Shown here piece by piece: positions 42,481-50,615 of a stretch of 64,000 nucleotides of DNA. Under the pieces are notes generated by a model. That model searched no databases. It saw only the letters and a list, made by a program, of their open reading frames with translations, and had not been told where the DNA came from. The position numbers and the translations under genes were made by a program. The stretch spans positions 1-64,000 of the forward strand of contig CAIVPX010000033.1 of assembly GCA_903907905.1 (NCBI GenBank), given 5' to 3'. Numbering within the stretch: the first letter of the stretch is position 1; every line of letters starts with the position of its first letter. This DNA comes from an uncultured bacterium. GTDB taxonomy: Bacteria > Pseudomonadota > Gammaproteobacteria > Burkholderiales > Burkholderiaceae_E.

Positions 42481-44154
42481 ATGACCTCGCATCATGCCCG
42501 ATCGACCGAGCCCGAAGCGCCGCGGGGGCTGCTTGCCTTCCTCTTTCGCTGGCTCTTCGACTTTCGCTTTGAGCGGGGCTATGCCGCCCGCCTCGACTAC
42601 GCCATTGCGGTGCTGATCATCCTGAGCGTGCTGGCCCTTATCGCCGAGCACGTTCAATTGCTTCCGACCGCCTATCTGCGCTGGTTCGATCTCTTCGATG
42701 CGCTCACGGTGGGCGTGTTCACCCTCGAATACCTGCTGAGGCTGGCAACGGCGCCGCTCAGCCCCGAGTTCGCGCGCTCGCGCTACCCGCGTCTTCGCTA
42801 CGTGTTCAGCTTTTACGCGCTGGTGGACCTGCTGGCGATCGTGCCCTTTTACCTGGCCGGGTTCATGGCCGGTGACCTCGAGGCCGCGCGGGCGCTGCGG
42901 CTCCTTCGGCTGATGAGGATCTTCAAGCTGTCGCGCCACCTGGTGCCGGCGTGGCAGGAATTCATGGCGCTCAATCGCCACCATGACCTGCGAGGCAAGA
43001 TCCATGCGCTGATCGAGCCCACCGGGCATTCCGGCAAGCTGCACGCCTACGTGGATAACTTCATCATTTTCTGGGTGCTGCTGTCGATCGTGTGCGTGGT
43101 GCTCGAGTCGGTGGAGTCGGTACATCGGGTGCTTGAATTCGAGTTCAAGGTCATCGATGCGATGGCTTTCACGGTCTTCATCGTCGAGTACGCCGCTCGC
43201 CTGTATGTCGCGCCGGAGCGCCCCGAGTTCCGTCACCTGCGCTGGCGCCGCTGGGCGCATCTGCGCTCGCCCGCAGCCATCATCGACATGCTGGCGATCC
43301 TTCCCTATGTGCTCACCGTGCTGTTTCCGAACGAGCTCGACTTGCGGGTGCTGAGGGTGTTCCGGCTGATGCGGCTGCTCAAGCTCACGCGCTACACCTC
43401 GGCCACCGTGACACTCTACAAGGTGGTTCGGCGCGAGTGGCAGGTCATTCTTGCTGCCGTGTTCGTGATGCTGCTTCTCGTCGTGCTGACTGCGAGCATG
43501 GGTTACCTGTTCGAGCACGACGCGCAGCCGGATAAATTCGAGAACATCCCGCAGTCGATCTACTGGGCGGTGGTGACGCTTGCCTCGGTAGGCTATGGCG
43601 ATATTTCACCGGTCACCCCCATGGGGCGCGCCTTGACGGTGGTCCTGTCGCTGATCGGCATTGGTATCTTTGCGATTCCGGCGGGTCTGCTTGCTTCGGC
43701 GTTCACCGATCAGTTGCGCATCGACCGCGAGGAATTCAAGCGGCGCCTGTTGCACGCGTACGAGGGTGGCACGATCAGCCCGCATGCGCGCGCGCTGATC
43801 GCGGCCGAAACCGACCGACTGCACCTGTCGGCAGAGGATGTGAGACGCCTGACGCAGGAGGCGAAGGAGGCCGTGGAGGCGCGAAAGCAGGAGCTTCATT
43901 CCGGCGGCCAGGCCTTGCTGATTGATCCACGCGGACAGCCTGAGTTGGCGATGAAGCAGTTGCGCCTGCTGGCCTCGCAACTTCAGCTCTTGAGTGCCGC
44001 CGCCGGCAATGCGGCCTTGCAGGCACAGATTCGCGAGAACGACGGCGATGCCGAGCTGCTGAGACGTCTCTTGCAGGCGCTGGAGACCGCGGACTCAGCG
44101 GCGCACCCGGCTTCGGGGCTGCCGGCTGACCGGAGCGCCGGCCCGTCCCGTTGA
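42481..44154 (+). CDS. ion channel with two voltage-sensor domains and one K+-type pore
   Basis: A 557-residue inner-membrane protein with about ten transmembrane helices. The first voltage-sensor-like unit has S1 38-60, S2 69-92, S3 108-130 and an arginine-rich S4 136-153 (RALRLLRLMRIFKLSRH) but no pore. A second complete channel unit follows: S1 191-213, S2 222-243, S3 264-283, S4 287-305 (RVLRVFRLMRLLKLTRY), S5 321-343, filter TLASVGYGD (366-374) and S6 383-408. A cytoplasmic helical tail (415-557) is rich in Glu/Gln/Leu. Usual bacterial Kv-like channels have one sensor and about 250-300 residues. ATG at 42481 is chosen as it leads straight into the conserved part. It is divergent from the MaoC-Pta gene and overlaps the LysR gene by 60 bases tail to tail. 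Confidence 0.88.
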   Translation: MTSHHARSTEPEAPRGLLAFLFRWLFDFRFERGYAARLDYAIAVLIILSVLALIAEHVQLLPTAYLRWFDLFDALTVGVFTLEYLLRLATAPLSPEFARSRYPRLRYVFSFYALVDLLAIVPFYLAGFMAGDLEAARALRLLRLMRIFKLSRHLVPAWQEFMALNRHHDLRGKIHALIEPTGHSGKLHAYVDNFIIFWVLLSIVCVVLESVESVHRVLEFEFKVIDAMAFTVFIVEYAARLYVAPERPEFRHLRWRRWAHLRSPAAIIDMLAILPYVLTVLFPNELDLRVLRVFRLMRLLKLTRYTSATVTLYKVVRREWQVILAAVFVMLLLVVLTASMGYLFEHDAQPDKFENIPQSIYWAVVTLASVGYGDISPVTPMGRALTVVLSLIGIGIFAIPAGLLASAFTDQLRIDREEFKRRLLHAYEGGTISPHARALIAAETDRLHLSAEDVRRLTQEAKEAVEARKQELHSGGQALLIDPRGQPELAMKQLRLLASQLQLLSAAAGNAALQAQIRENDGDAELLRRLLQALETADSAAHPASGLPADRSAGPSR

Positions 44155-45057
44155 GGCCCTCGACCGGACCGGCGTTTCACGGTCTCTGGCCACCTGCGAT
44201 CGAAATGCCTCGAGAAAGGTCTGCGCCATCGAGGACAGCCGGCGCGAACTGGCGCAGACGATGGCAATGTGAACGTCAATGGCGGGCTCGATGCGAACCG
44301 GCCAGACGCCTTGCGTGGCAAAGTCTGCGACCGAGAAAGGGTCGACGATGGCAATGCCCGCGCCGCAGGACACCATGGCGCACGCAATGCCCGACAGCGG
44401 CGTGGTGGCGACGATCTCGCAATTGAGACCAGCCAGCAGTCGGTCGGTTCGAGAGCCGAAAATGGTGGGCTCGGCCAGGGCGATCAATCGTTCACCCTGA
44501 AGGTCGGCGGCTCGAACCGATCGGCGCCGCGCCAGTCGATGGGTTTCGGGCACTGCGAGCACGGCCTTGGCCTCGAGCGGTTCAATGTGCAGGCCGGGCC
44601 GCTCGATCGGCGCGGCAGCGATGCCGATGTCGGACTGACCAGCACTGACGGCCTCGATCACCAGATGCGAAGGCATGCCATGCAGGCTGACGTTTGATAG
44701 CGGCCGGTCGCGCAGAAAGCCGGCCACGAAGCGCGGCAGGTAGCCCATGGCGATGGCCGGAAGCGCCGCCACCCGCAGCGAGCCGCGTCGGCGCGAGCGC
44801 AGCTCCTCGGCAAAGCGCGAAATAGCCCGAATACCCGTGGCATAGCGCTCCACCTCGTCGAGCAGCAGGCTGGCCTCGGGGGTCGGTGTGAGCTGATTGC
44901 CTCGGCGTTCGAACAACACGAGCCCGGACTCGGTTTCGAGGTCGCGGATGAGCCGGCTGGCGGCAGGTTGGCTGATGCCGAGTTCGGCCGCAGCGGCAGT
45001 GACCGACCCGCGCAGCATGACCCAGCGAAACGCCTCGATCTGTCGGGGATTGAGCAT
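44095..45057 (-). CDS. LysR-family transcriptional regulator
   Basis: A 320-residue regulator. The N-terminal helix-turn-helix begins MLNPRQIEAFRWVMLRGSVTAAAAELGISQPAASRLI, which fixes the start at 45057; a longer frame to 45162 is unlike the family. The effector domain (about 95-300) has the usual two-lobed pattern with RRRGSLRVAALPAIAMGYLP and GIAAAPIERPGL. The last 20 codons overlap the end of the channel gene on the opposite strand. It diverges from a Pot-type ABC/amine oxidation operon, which it most likely controls. Confidence 0.92.
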   Translation of the reverse strand: MLNPRQIEAFRWVMLRGSVTAAAAELGISQPAASRLIRDLETESGLVLFERRGNQLTPTPEASLLLDEVERYATGIRAISRFAEELRSRRRGSLRVAALPAIAMGYLPRFVAGFLRDRPLSNVSLHGMPSHLVIEAVSAGQSDIGIAAAPIERPGLHIEPLEAKAVLAVPETHRLARRRSVRAADLQGERLIALAEPTIFGSRTDRLLAGLNCEIVATTPLSGIACAMVSCGAGIAIVDPFSVADFATQGVWPVRIEPAIDVHIAIVCASSRRLSSMAQTFLEAFRSQVARDRETPVRSRASTGRAGAPVSRQPRSRVRR

Positions 45058-45079
45058 TCGCGAAAGCATAACAAAAACG

Positions 45080-45109
45080 CATGAAAGCATGATGTAGAAG
45101 TATTTGACA
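45080..45109 (+). promoter_or_regulatory. possible LysR site and -35 box in divergent region
   Basis: CATG-AAAG-CATG (45080-45091) is a perfect short inverted repeat, and TTGACA (45104-45109) is a consensus -35 box reading towards the ABC operon; the -10 region near 45127 is poor, which fits an activator-dependent promoter. A second palindrome, GGTTG-TT-CAACC, lies at 45198-45209 in the leader. Confidence 0.35.
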
Positions 45110-45232
45110 GTATGAACGGCGCCGCATGATGATCGAAATTCGCCTCTTCGCGTAGGCGACATGTCCGGTCAGCGTGCGTTGACGCGCCGGGCCCGATGGT
45201 TGTTCAACCGGATATACGGGAGACCTTGCACC

Positions 45233-46273
45233 ATGATCAGACGCTGCCTTCTTTCATCAGCCGTTCTGGCGCTGCTTGCCTCGGCCTCACTCGCGCAGGC
45301 GCAAACGAAGTCCTTCACCCTTGCCGGGTACGGCGGGTCGTTCGAAAAAACGATGCGTGAGCAGGTGATTCCGCCGTTTGCCGCCAAGCACGGCGTGCGG
45401 GTCGAGTATGTCGCCGGCAATTCAACCGACACCCTCGCCAAACTGCAGGCGCAAAAGGGCAATCAGGTGATTGACACGATCATCGTCGACGACGGCCCCA
45501 TGTATCAGGCGGTGGAACTCGGCTTTTGCGCGGCGCTTGTGCCCGCAGAGGTCTACAACGACATCTATTCGGTGATGCGCTTCAAGTCGAACAAGGCGTT
45601 GGGCATCGGCATGGTCGGTACCGGCATCATGTACAACAAGAAGGTCTTTGAGCAAAACGGCTGGGCGGCGCCCACGTCGTGGGAAGACCTGAAGGACCCG
45701 AAGTACCGCAAGAAGCTGGTCGTCCCGCCCATGAACAACACTTACGGGCTGCATGCGGTGGTCATGATGGCCATGGTCCGCGGTGGCAGCGAGCGCAATA
45801 TCGACCCGGGTTTCAAGGCCTTCAAGGACGACATTGGTCCGAATGTGCTGGCCTATGAGCCCTCGCCTGGCAAGATGACCGAACTCTTCCAGTCGGGGCA
45901 GGCCGTCATCGGCGTGTGGGGCTCGGGGCGCGCCAAGGCCCTGGCCGATCAAACCGGTTTTCCGATCGAGTTCGTGTACCCCAAGGAGGGCGGTATTGTG
46001 CTCGGTGTCGCGGCGTGCCCGATTGCAGGCTCGCGCAATGCTGCCGAAGCCCAGGCCTTCATGCAGTACCTCGCTACCCCCGAGGTGCAGTTCATTCTCG
46101 CTCGTGATGCCGGCTTCGGTCCCACCAACCAGAAGGTCAAGCTTTCGCCCAAGGAGCAGTTGGGGTTGCCCTATGGCGATCAGGTGAAGGCGCTCAAGAA
46201 CGTCGACTGGGATGTCATCAACCCGGCGCGCGAGAACTGGAACCGTCGCTGGACCCGAGAAATCGAGCGCTGA
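45233..46273 (+). CDS. Pot-type ABC transporter periplasmic binding protein
   Basis: A 346-residue solute-binding protein of family 1 (PotD/PotF-like, polyamine, opine or similar). ATG at 45233 opens a signal peptide (MIRRCLLSSAVLALLAS..., cleavage near AQAQT) and has CGGGAG upstream. Family segments: FTLAGYGGSFEKTMREQVI, DTIIVDDGPMYQAVELG, YNKKVFEQNGWAAPTSWEDL, PGKMTELFQSGQAVIGVWGSGR. First gene of a plus-strand operon with ATPase and two permeases, then amine-oxidising subunits, so the ligand is probably oxidised by the latter. Confidence 0.92.
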   Translation: MIRRCLLSSAVLALLASASLAQAQTKSFTLAGYGGSFEKTMREQVIPPFAAKHGVRVEYVAGNSTDTLAKLQAQKGNQVIDTIIVDDGPMYQAVELGFCAALVPAEVYNDIYSVMRFKSNKALGIGMVGTGIMYNKKVFEQNGWAAPTSWEDLKDPKYRKKLVVPPMNNTYGLHAVVMMAMVRGGSERNIDPGFKAFKDDIGPNVLAYEPSPGKMTELFQSGQAVIGVWGSGRAKALADQTGFPIEFVYPKEGGIVLGVAACPIAGSRNAAEAQAFMQYLATPEVQFILARDAGFGPTNQKVKLSPKEQLGLPYGDQVKALKNVDWDVINPARENWNRRWTREIER

Positions 46274-46283
46274 GTACCGAGCG

Positions 46284-47450
46284 GTGGGTTTTCTCGAGCT
46301 TGAGCGGCTGAGCAAGCGCTACGATACAAGCCTCGCCGTAGACGAACTCTCGCTGTCGGTCGGGCAGGGGGAGTTCGTCGCGCTGCTGGGTCCCTCGGGC
46401 TGCGGCAAGACCACCACACTGCAAATGATCGCGGGCTTCGTTGCGCCCAGTTCCGGGCGTATCGTGCTCGATGGCCGCGATCTCGGGTCGGTGCGGCCGG
46501 CGCAGCGTGGCCTCGGCGTTGTGTTTCAAAGCTATGCGCTTTTTCCTCATATGACCGTCGCCCAGAACGTGAGCTTCGGTCTCGAAATGCAGGGCGTCGA
46601 GGCTTCGGACCGACGGAGCCGTGTCGCCGAGGTCCTCGACATGGTGGGTCTCACCGCCCTGGCCGATCGCTATCCCCGGCGCATGTCGGGCGGCCAGCAG
46701 CAGCGGGTCGCGCTGGCGCGGGCGCTGGTGGTTCAACCCCGCGTGCTGCTGCTCGACGAGCCGCTCTCCAACCTTGACGCCAAATTGCGCGAAGAGATGC
46801 AGCTCGAGCTGCGGCAGATTCAGCGCTCGCTCGGCACCACCACCATCCTGGTCACGCATGATCAGAGCGAGGCCATGGCGCTTGCCGACCGCGTCGTTGT
46901 CATGAGCGCCGGGCGGGTCGAGCAGGTCGGGCCGCCTCACGAGGCCTACGAATGGCCTGCCACGCCCTTTGTCGCCGACTTCCTGGGCAAGACCAACCTT
47001 TTCGAGGCCGAGATCGACAAAGACGGCCGACGCGTCAGCCTGGGGGCGGTGCGCTGGCTGCTCGACCCGGCGGGTCACCCCGAAGGGCGTCGCTTGCGCC
47101 CGGGGCCGGTTGCCATGTCGGTGCGGCCGGAACGGATGACGCTTCGCCGGCAGGCGGGGGCGGGCGAGGCGCCCCTAGCGTCCGGTTCAGCCGCGTCGAT
47201 GGCCGAGGTGCGCGCGGCGTCGGGTTCGGGCGTGTCCGATACAGATGCGTACGCCGAGGTGGCCGGGATCGTTCGGGCGCGGGTATTCCAGGGCAACCAC
47301 TGGCTGTATCAGGTCGAGGCCCTCGGTCGTCTTCGCACGGTCATCGCGCAAAATCGCGGCGAGCCTGCGGCCCAGGAGGGCGATGCTGTCTGGCTTGGAT
47401 GGGCGGCGCGTGACATGCGTCTGCGTACTGCCGAAGGGCAATTGCTGTGA
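46284..47450 (+). CDS. Pot-type ABC transporter ATP-binding protein
   Basis: A 388-residue PotA-like ATPase. GTG at 46284 (GFLELERLSKRY) is chosen because it starts at the first strand and lies 10 bases after the binding-protein stop; an in-frame ATG at 46212 would overlap that gene by 62 bases. Walker A GPSGCGKT, signature MSGGQQQR, Walker B LLLDEPLSNLD and switch VTHDQSEA are intact. The C-terminal TOBE region (about 240-388) holds an extra Ala/Ser/Gly-rich insert (about 305-335), which makes it longer than many relatives. Its stop overlaps the GTG of the first permease. Confidence 0.92.
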   Translation: MGFLELERLSKRYDTSLAVDELSLSVGQGEFVALLGPSGCGKTTTLQMIAGFVAPSSGRIVLDGRDLGSVRPAQRGLGVVFQSYALFPHMTVAQNVSFGLEMQGVEASDRRSRVAEVLDMVGLTALADRYPRRMSGGQQQRVALARALVVQPRVLLLDEPLSNLDAKLREEMQLELRQIQRSLGTTTILVTHDQSEAMALADRVVVMSAGRVEQVGPPHEAYEWPATPFVADFLGKTNLFEAEIDKDGRRVSLGAVRWLLDPAGHPEGRRLRPGPVAMSVRPERMTLRRQAGAGEAPLASGSAASMAEVRAASGSGVSDTDAYAEVAGIVRARVFQGNHWLYQVEALGRLRTVIAQNRGEPAAQEGDAVWLGWAARDMRLRTAEGQLL

Positions 47451-48373
47451 ACTCGGCAGGGCCTGCCAGCTCGCTGCCCGAACCAGCCCCCACCGCCAAC
47501 GCCCGCGCTGGCGTCACGGCTGCGTGCGGCCGGCCATACTGGCTGAGTTTGCCTGCGCTGCTGCTGTTCATGCTCATCGTGCTCGTGCCCCTAGTGATGA
47601 CGGTACTGCTGTCCTTTCACGACTGGGGGCAGTACAAGGGAATCGAACCGGTCTTCATCCTCAAGAACTGGCGCGAGGTGATCGAGGACGATTACTTTCA
47701 CGAGGTGCTGGCGCGAACCCTGCGCATCGCACTGAGCGTGACCCTGCTGGCCGCGCTGTTCGGTGCGCCCGAGGCCTACATCCTCAATCGCATGCGTAGT
47801 CCCTGGCGGGCCATCTGCCTACTGGTGGTGTTGGGGCCCCTGCTCATCTCTGTGGTCGCCCGAACCCTCGGTTGGGCGCTCCTGTTTGGCGGCAACTCGG
47901 CGGTGGTGAATCGGCTTCTGATGTCGGCCGGTCTCATCAGCGATCCGGTCAATTTCATGTTCACCGAGACCGGCGTCGTGGTGGCGCTCACCCACGTGCT
48001 CATGCCCTACATGGTGTTGTCGGTCTGGGCCAGCCTGCAGCGGCTGGACCCCCAGGTCGAAAATGCGGCGGCCTCGCTTGGCGCAAGCCACGCCAGAATT
48101 CTGCTTCGCATCGTGTTGCCACAGATCGTCCCAGGGATGCTGGCCGGCAGCATTCTGGTCTTCGCACTGGCGGCCAGCGCGTTTGCCACCCCGGCGATCA
48201 TCGGCGGTCGTCGGCTCAAGATGGCCTCGACCCTCGCCTACGACGAATTTCTCAATACCCTCAACTGGCCGCTCGGTGCCGTCATCGCGGTGCTGCTGCT
48301 GCTCGCCCTGGTGCTCATCGTCACGGTCGCCAACCGGCTCGTCGAGCGTCGTTACGCCGAGGTGTTCCGATGA
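47447..48373 (+). CDS. Pot-type ABC transporter permease (PotB-like)
   Basis: A 308-residue inner-membrane permease with six hydrophobic segments. It starts at GTG within GTGA overlapping the ATPase stop. The ATPase-contact EAA loop reads ENAAASLGASHARILLRIVLPQIVPG. A proline/alanine-rich, non-conserved N-terminal tail of about 30 residues precedes the first helix. It pairs with the PotC-like permease downstream. Confidence 0.92.
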   Translation: MNSAGPASSLPEPAPTANARAGVTAACGRPYWLSLPALLLFMLIVLVPLVMTVLLSFHDWGQYKGIEPVFILKNWREVIEDDYFHEVLARTLRIALSVTLLAALFGAPEAYILNRMRSPWRAICLLVVLGPLLISVVARTLGWALLFGGNSAVVNRLLMSAGLISDPVNFMFTETGVVVALTHVLMPYMVLSVWASLQRLDPQVENAAASLGASHARILLRIVLPQIVPGMLAGSILVFALAASAFATPAIIGGRRLKMASTLAYDEFLNTLNWPLGAVIAVLLLLALVLIVTVANRLVERRYAEVFR

Positions 48374-49176
48374 GACGTAACGGCCCGCTCGCGCTCGCCT
48401 ACCACCTGCTGTTCATCTCGTTCACGCTGGCACCCATCCTGGTGGTATGCGCGGTGGCCTTTACACCCGAGTCTTACCTGTCGCTGCCTACCGACGTTTG
48501 GTCGCTGCGCTGGTTTCGCGCGATTGCCGACTATCCCGAATTCATTCGGGCCTTCTGGCAGAGCGTGCAACTCGGCGCGCTCTCGTCGGCGCTGGCGATC
48601 AGCGTGGCGGTCCCGGCTGCGCTGGCGCTTGCGCGTCACCGGTTTCGTGGGCGCGAGGCCATGATGGCGCTCTTTCAGTCGCCACTCATGATTCCGCACG
48701 TGGTGCTCGGCATTGCGTTCTTGCGCTTTTTCACCGAAATCGGTCTGAGCGGTACCTTTGTCGGGCTGGTGTTGTCCCACCTCGTCATCGTCTTTCCCTT
48801 TGCGCTGCGGCTGACACTCGCCTCGGTGGTGGGCATGAATCCCCAGATTGAGCAGGCGGCTGCCTCACTCGGGGCAAGCGAGGGCGTCGTGCTTCGACGC
48901 ATCACTCTGCCACTGGTGCTGCCAGGGCTGGTGAGCGGCTGGGCACTGGCCTTCATCAATTCTTTCGACGAGGTGACGATGTCGGTGTTCATCGCCACCC
49001 CGGGCACCGAGACGCTGCCCGTGCGCATGTTTCTCTACATTCAGGACAATATCGATCCGCTGGTCACTTCGGTGTCGGCGGCGGTCATTCTCGTGACGGT
49101 GCTCGCAATGGTGCTGCTCGACCGCCTCTACGGGCTCGAGACGCTGCTCATCGGGCGCGGGCGCGACGACTCCTGA
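48370..49176 (+). CDS. Pot-type ABC transporter permease (PotC-like)
   Basis: A 268-residue inner-membrane permease with six helices. ATG at 48370 overlaps the PotB-like stop (ATGA); the long frame upstream is out of register with that gene and rejected. EAA loop: EQAAASLGASEGVVLRRITLPLVLPG. Completes the ABC importer. The next gene, an FAD oxidase-like subunit, starts 25 bases later. Confidence 0.92.
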   Translation: MRRNGPLALAYHLLFISFTLAPILVVCAVAFTPESYLSLPTDVWSLRWFRAIADYPEFIRAFWQSVQLGALSSALAISVAVPAALALARHRFRGREAMMALFQSPLMIPHVVLGIAFLRFFTEIGLSGTFVGLVLSHLVIVFPFALRLTLASVVGMNPQIEQAAASLGASEGVVLRRITLPLVLPGLVSGWALAFINSFDEVTMSVFIATPGTETLPVRMFLYIQDNIDPLVTSVSAAVILVTVLAMVLLDRLYGLETLLIGRGRDDS

Positions 49177-49201
49177 GGGCATTCAAGCAAGGTGATCTGG
49201 G

Positions 49202-50338
49202 GTGAGCACGAAATCTGCAGGCGGTGACTATGATGTGGCGGTGGTCGGGGGCGGCTTGCTGGGTGCCTGCGTCGCCTGGGGCCTGGCGAGGGCGGGCCAG
49301 CGCGTCGTGGTGCTTGATGAGGGTGACCTCGCGGTCAGAGCCTCTCGGGGCAACTTCGCACTGGTGTGGGTGCAGGGCAAGGGCATGGGGCTGGCCCCCT
49401 ACAGCCGCTGGACGCTGGGTTCGGCCCAAACCTGGCCCCGACTGGCGGCCGAATTGCTTGACGAGACCGGGCTGGATGTCTGTCTTGAGCAGCCGGGTGG
49501 TTTTCACATTTGCCTGAGCGAGACCGAATTCGAGCGGCGCAGCGACTTTGTGAGGCGATTCCATGCACAGCCCGACGTGGCGGCCTACCAGACCGAGATG
49601 CTCGGTCGCCATGCCCTGGAGCGTGTGCTACCCGACATCGGTCCTGAGGTCGTGGGGGCCAGTTGGTGCGCGCACGATGGCCATGTCAATTCGCTCCGGC
49701 TGTTTCGTGCCCTGCACACGGGCCTGGCCTGCCGTGGGGCTGATTACCGCGCCAACCAGACCGTGACATCGATCAGCCGTGAGGGCGGAGAATTCATTCT
49801 GCGTGGCGGACGGGCCGAGGTTCGCGCCGGCAAGGTGGTATTGGCTGCGGGCAATGCCAACGCCAGTCTGGCGAGTCTCGTCGGGCTGCATGCGCCAATG
49901 AAGCCCGAGCGCGGCCAGATCGTGGTCACCGAGCGGGTTCGCCCGTTTCTGCATCACCCGCTTTCCACCATCCGTCAGACCGACGAGGGGTCAGTCATGA
50001 TCGGCGACAGCCGCGAAGAGGGCACCGATCCGGCGGCGATGAACATGCCCATCAATGCCACCATGGCTTCGCGGGCGGTGCGCACCTTCCCGATGCTCGC
50101 CAATCTCAATGTGGTGCGCACCTGGCGCGCCATTCGTGTCATGCCGGCCGACGGTTTTCCGATTTACGAGCAGTCCGTCTCGCATCCGGGTGCCTTCGTG
50201 GTGACCTGCCATTCGGGGGTCACCCTGGCGGCCGCGCATGCGCTGAAGCTCGCCCCCATGATTGCGGCAGGGCGGCTCGACGGGCGTGAACTCGAAGCAT
50301 TCAGTGCCAGGAGATTCAATGTTCCAGCGATCCAGTGA
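49202..50338 (+). CDS. FAD-dependent oxidoreductase (DAO family), first oxidase-like subunit
   Basis: A 378-residue protein of the glycine/D-amino acid oxidase family. It begins with GTG at 49202 (preceded by GATCTGGG). The dinucleotide motif is VVGGGLLGACVAWGLARAG, and the C-terminal part has TWRAIRVMPADGFPIYEQS and VVTCHSGVTLAAAHA. This branch resembles large or beta subunits of heteromeric amine/opine/hydroxyproline dehydrogenases (OoxB, NoxB, LhpB, HcnC). It overlaps the [2Fe-2S] gene by 20 bases. Unusually, a second oxidase-like subunit ends the same operon. Confidence 0.88.
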   Translation: MSTKSAGGDYDVAVVGGGLLGACVAWGLARAGQRVVVLDEGDLAVRASRGNFALVWVQGKGMGLAPYSRWTLGSAQTWPRLAAELLDETGLDVCLEQPGGFHICLSETEFERRSDFVRRFHAQPDVAAYQTEMLGRHALERVLPDIGPEVVGASWCAHDGHVNSLRLFRALHTGLACRGADYRANQTVTSISREGGEFILRGGRAEVRAGKVVLAAGNANASLASLVGLHAPMKPERGQIVVTERVRPFLHHPLSTIRQTDEGSVMIGDSREEGTDPAAMNMPINATMASRAVRTFPMLANLNVVRTWRAIRVMPADGFPIYEQSVSHPGAFVVTCHSGVTLAAAHALKLAPMIAAGRLDGRELEAFSARRFNVPAIQ

Positions 50339-50615
50339 GGCCGGCGGCGAGCCGGTGAGCCTGACCATTGACGGCAGGGCGGTGAGTGCGCGGGCCGGTG
50401 ACACCGTGGCCGTGGCATTCCTGCTGGCCGGCCTCGACCATTGCCGTACGACCCCGGTGAGCGGGGCGCCGCGTGCCCCCTACTGCATGATGGGGGTGTG
50501 TTTCGACTGCCTGGTCAGTATCGACGGGCAGGGCAACCAGCAGGCCTGCATGGTGCCGGTTCGCGAGGGTATGGTGGTGGCCTCGCAGCAGGGGCGCCGG
50601 GAGGCCGGGCAATGA
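50319..50615 (+). CDS. small [2Fe-2S] ferredoxin-like subunit of amine dehydrogenase
   Basis: A 98-residue protein with a single 2Fe-2S domain (HcnA/OoxA-N/NoxC-like). Cluster ligands are Cys56, Cys61, Cys64 and Cys77 (C-x4-C-x2-C-x12-C). ATG at 50319 has CAGGAG; the start lies inside the previous gene and its stop overlaps the next start (ATGA), so it is strictly co-translated. It would carry electrons between the FAD subunits and the acceptor. Confidence 0.9.
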   Translation: MFQRSSEAGGEPVSLTIDGRAVSARAGDTVAVAFLLAGLDHCRTTPVSGAPRAPYCMMGVCFDCLVSIDGQGNQQACMVPVREGMVVASQQGRREAGQ

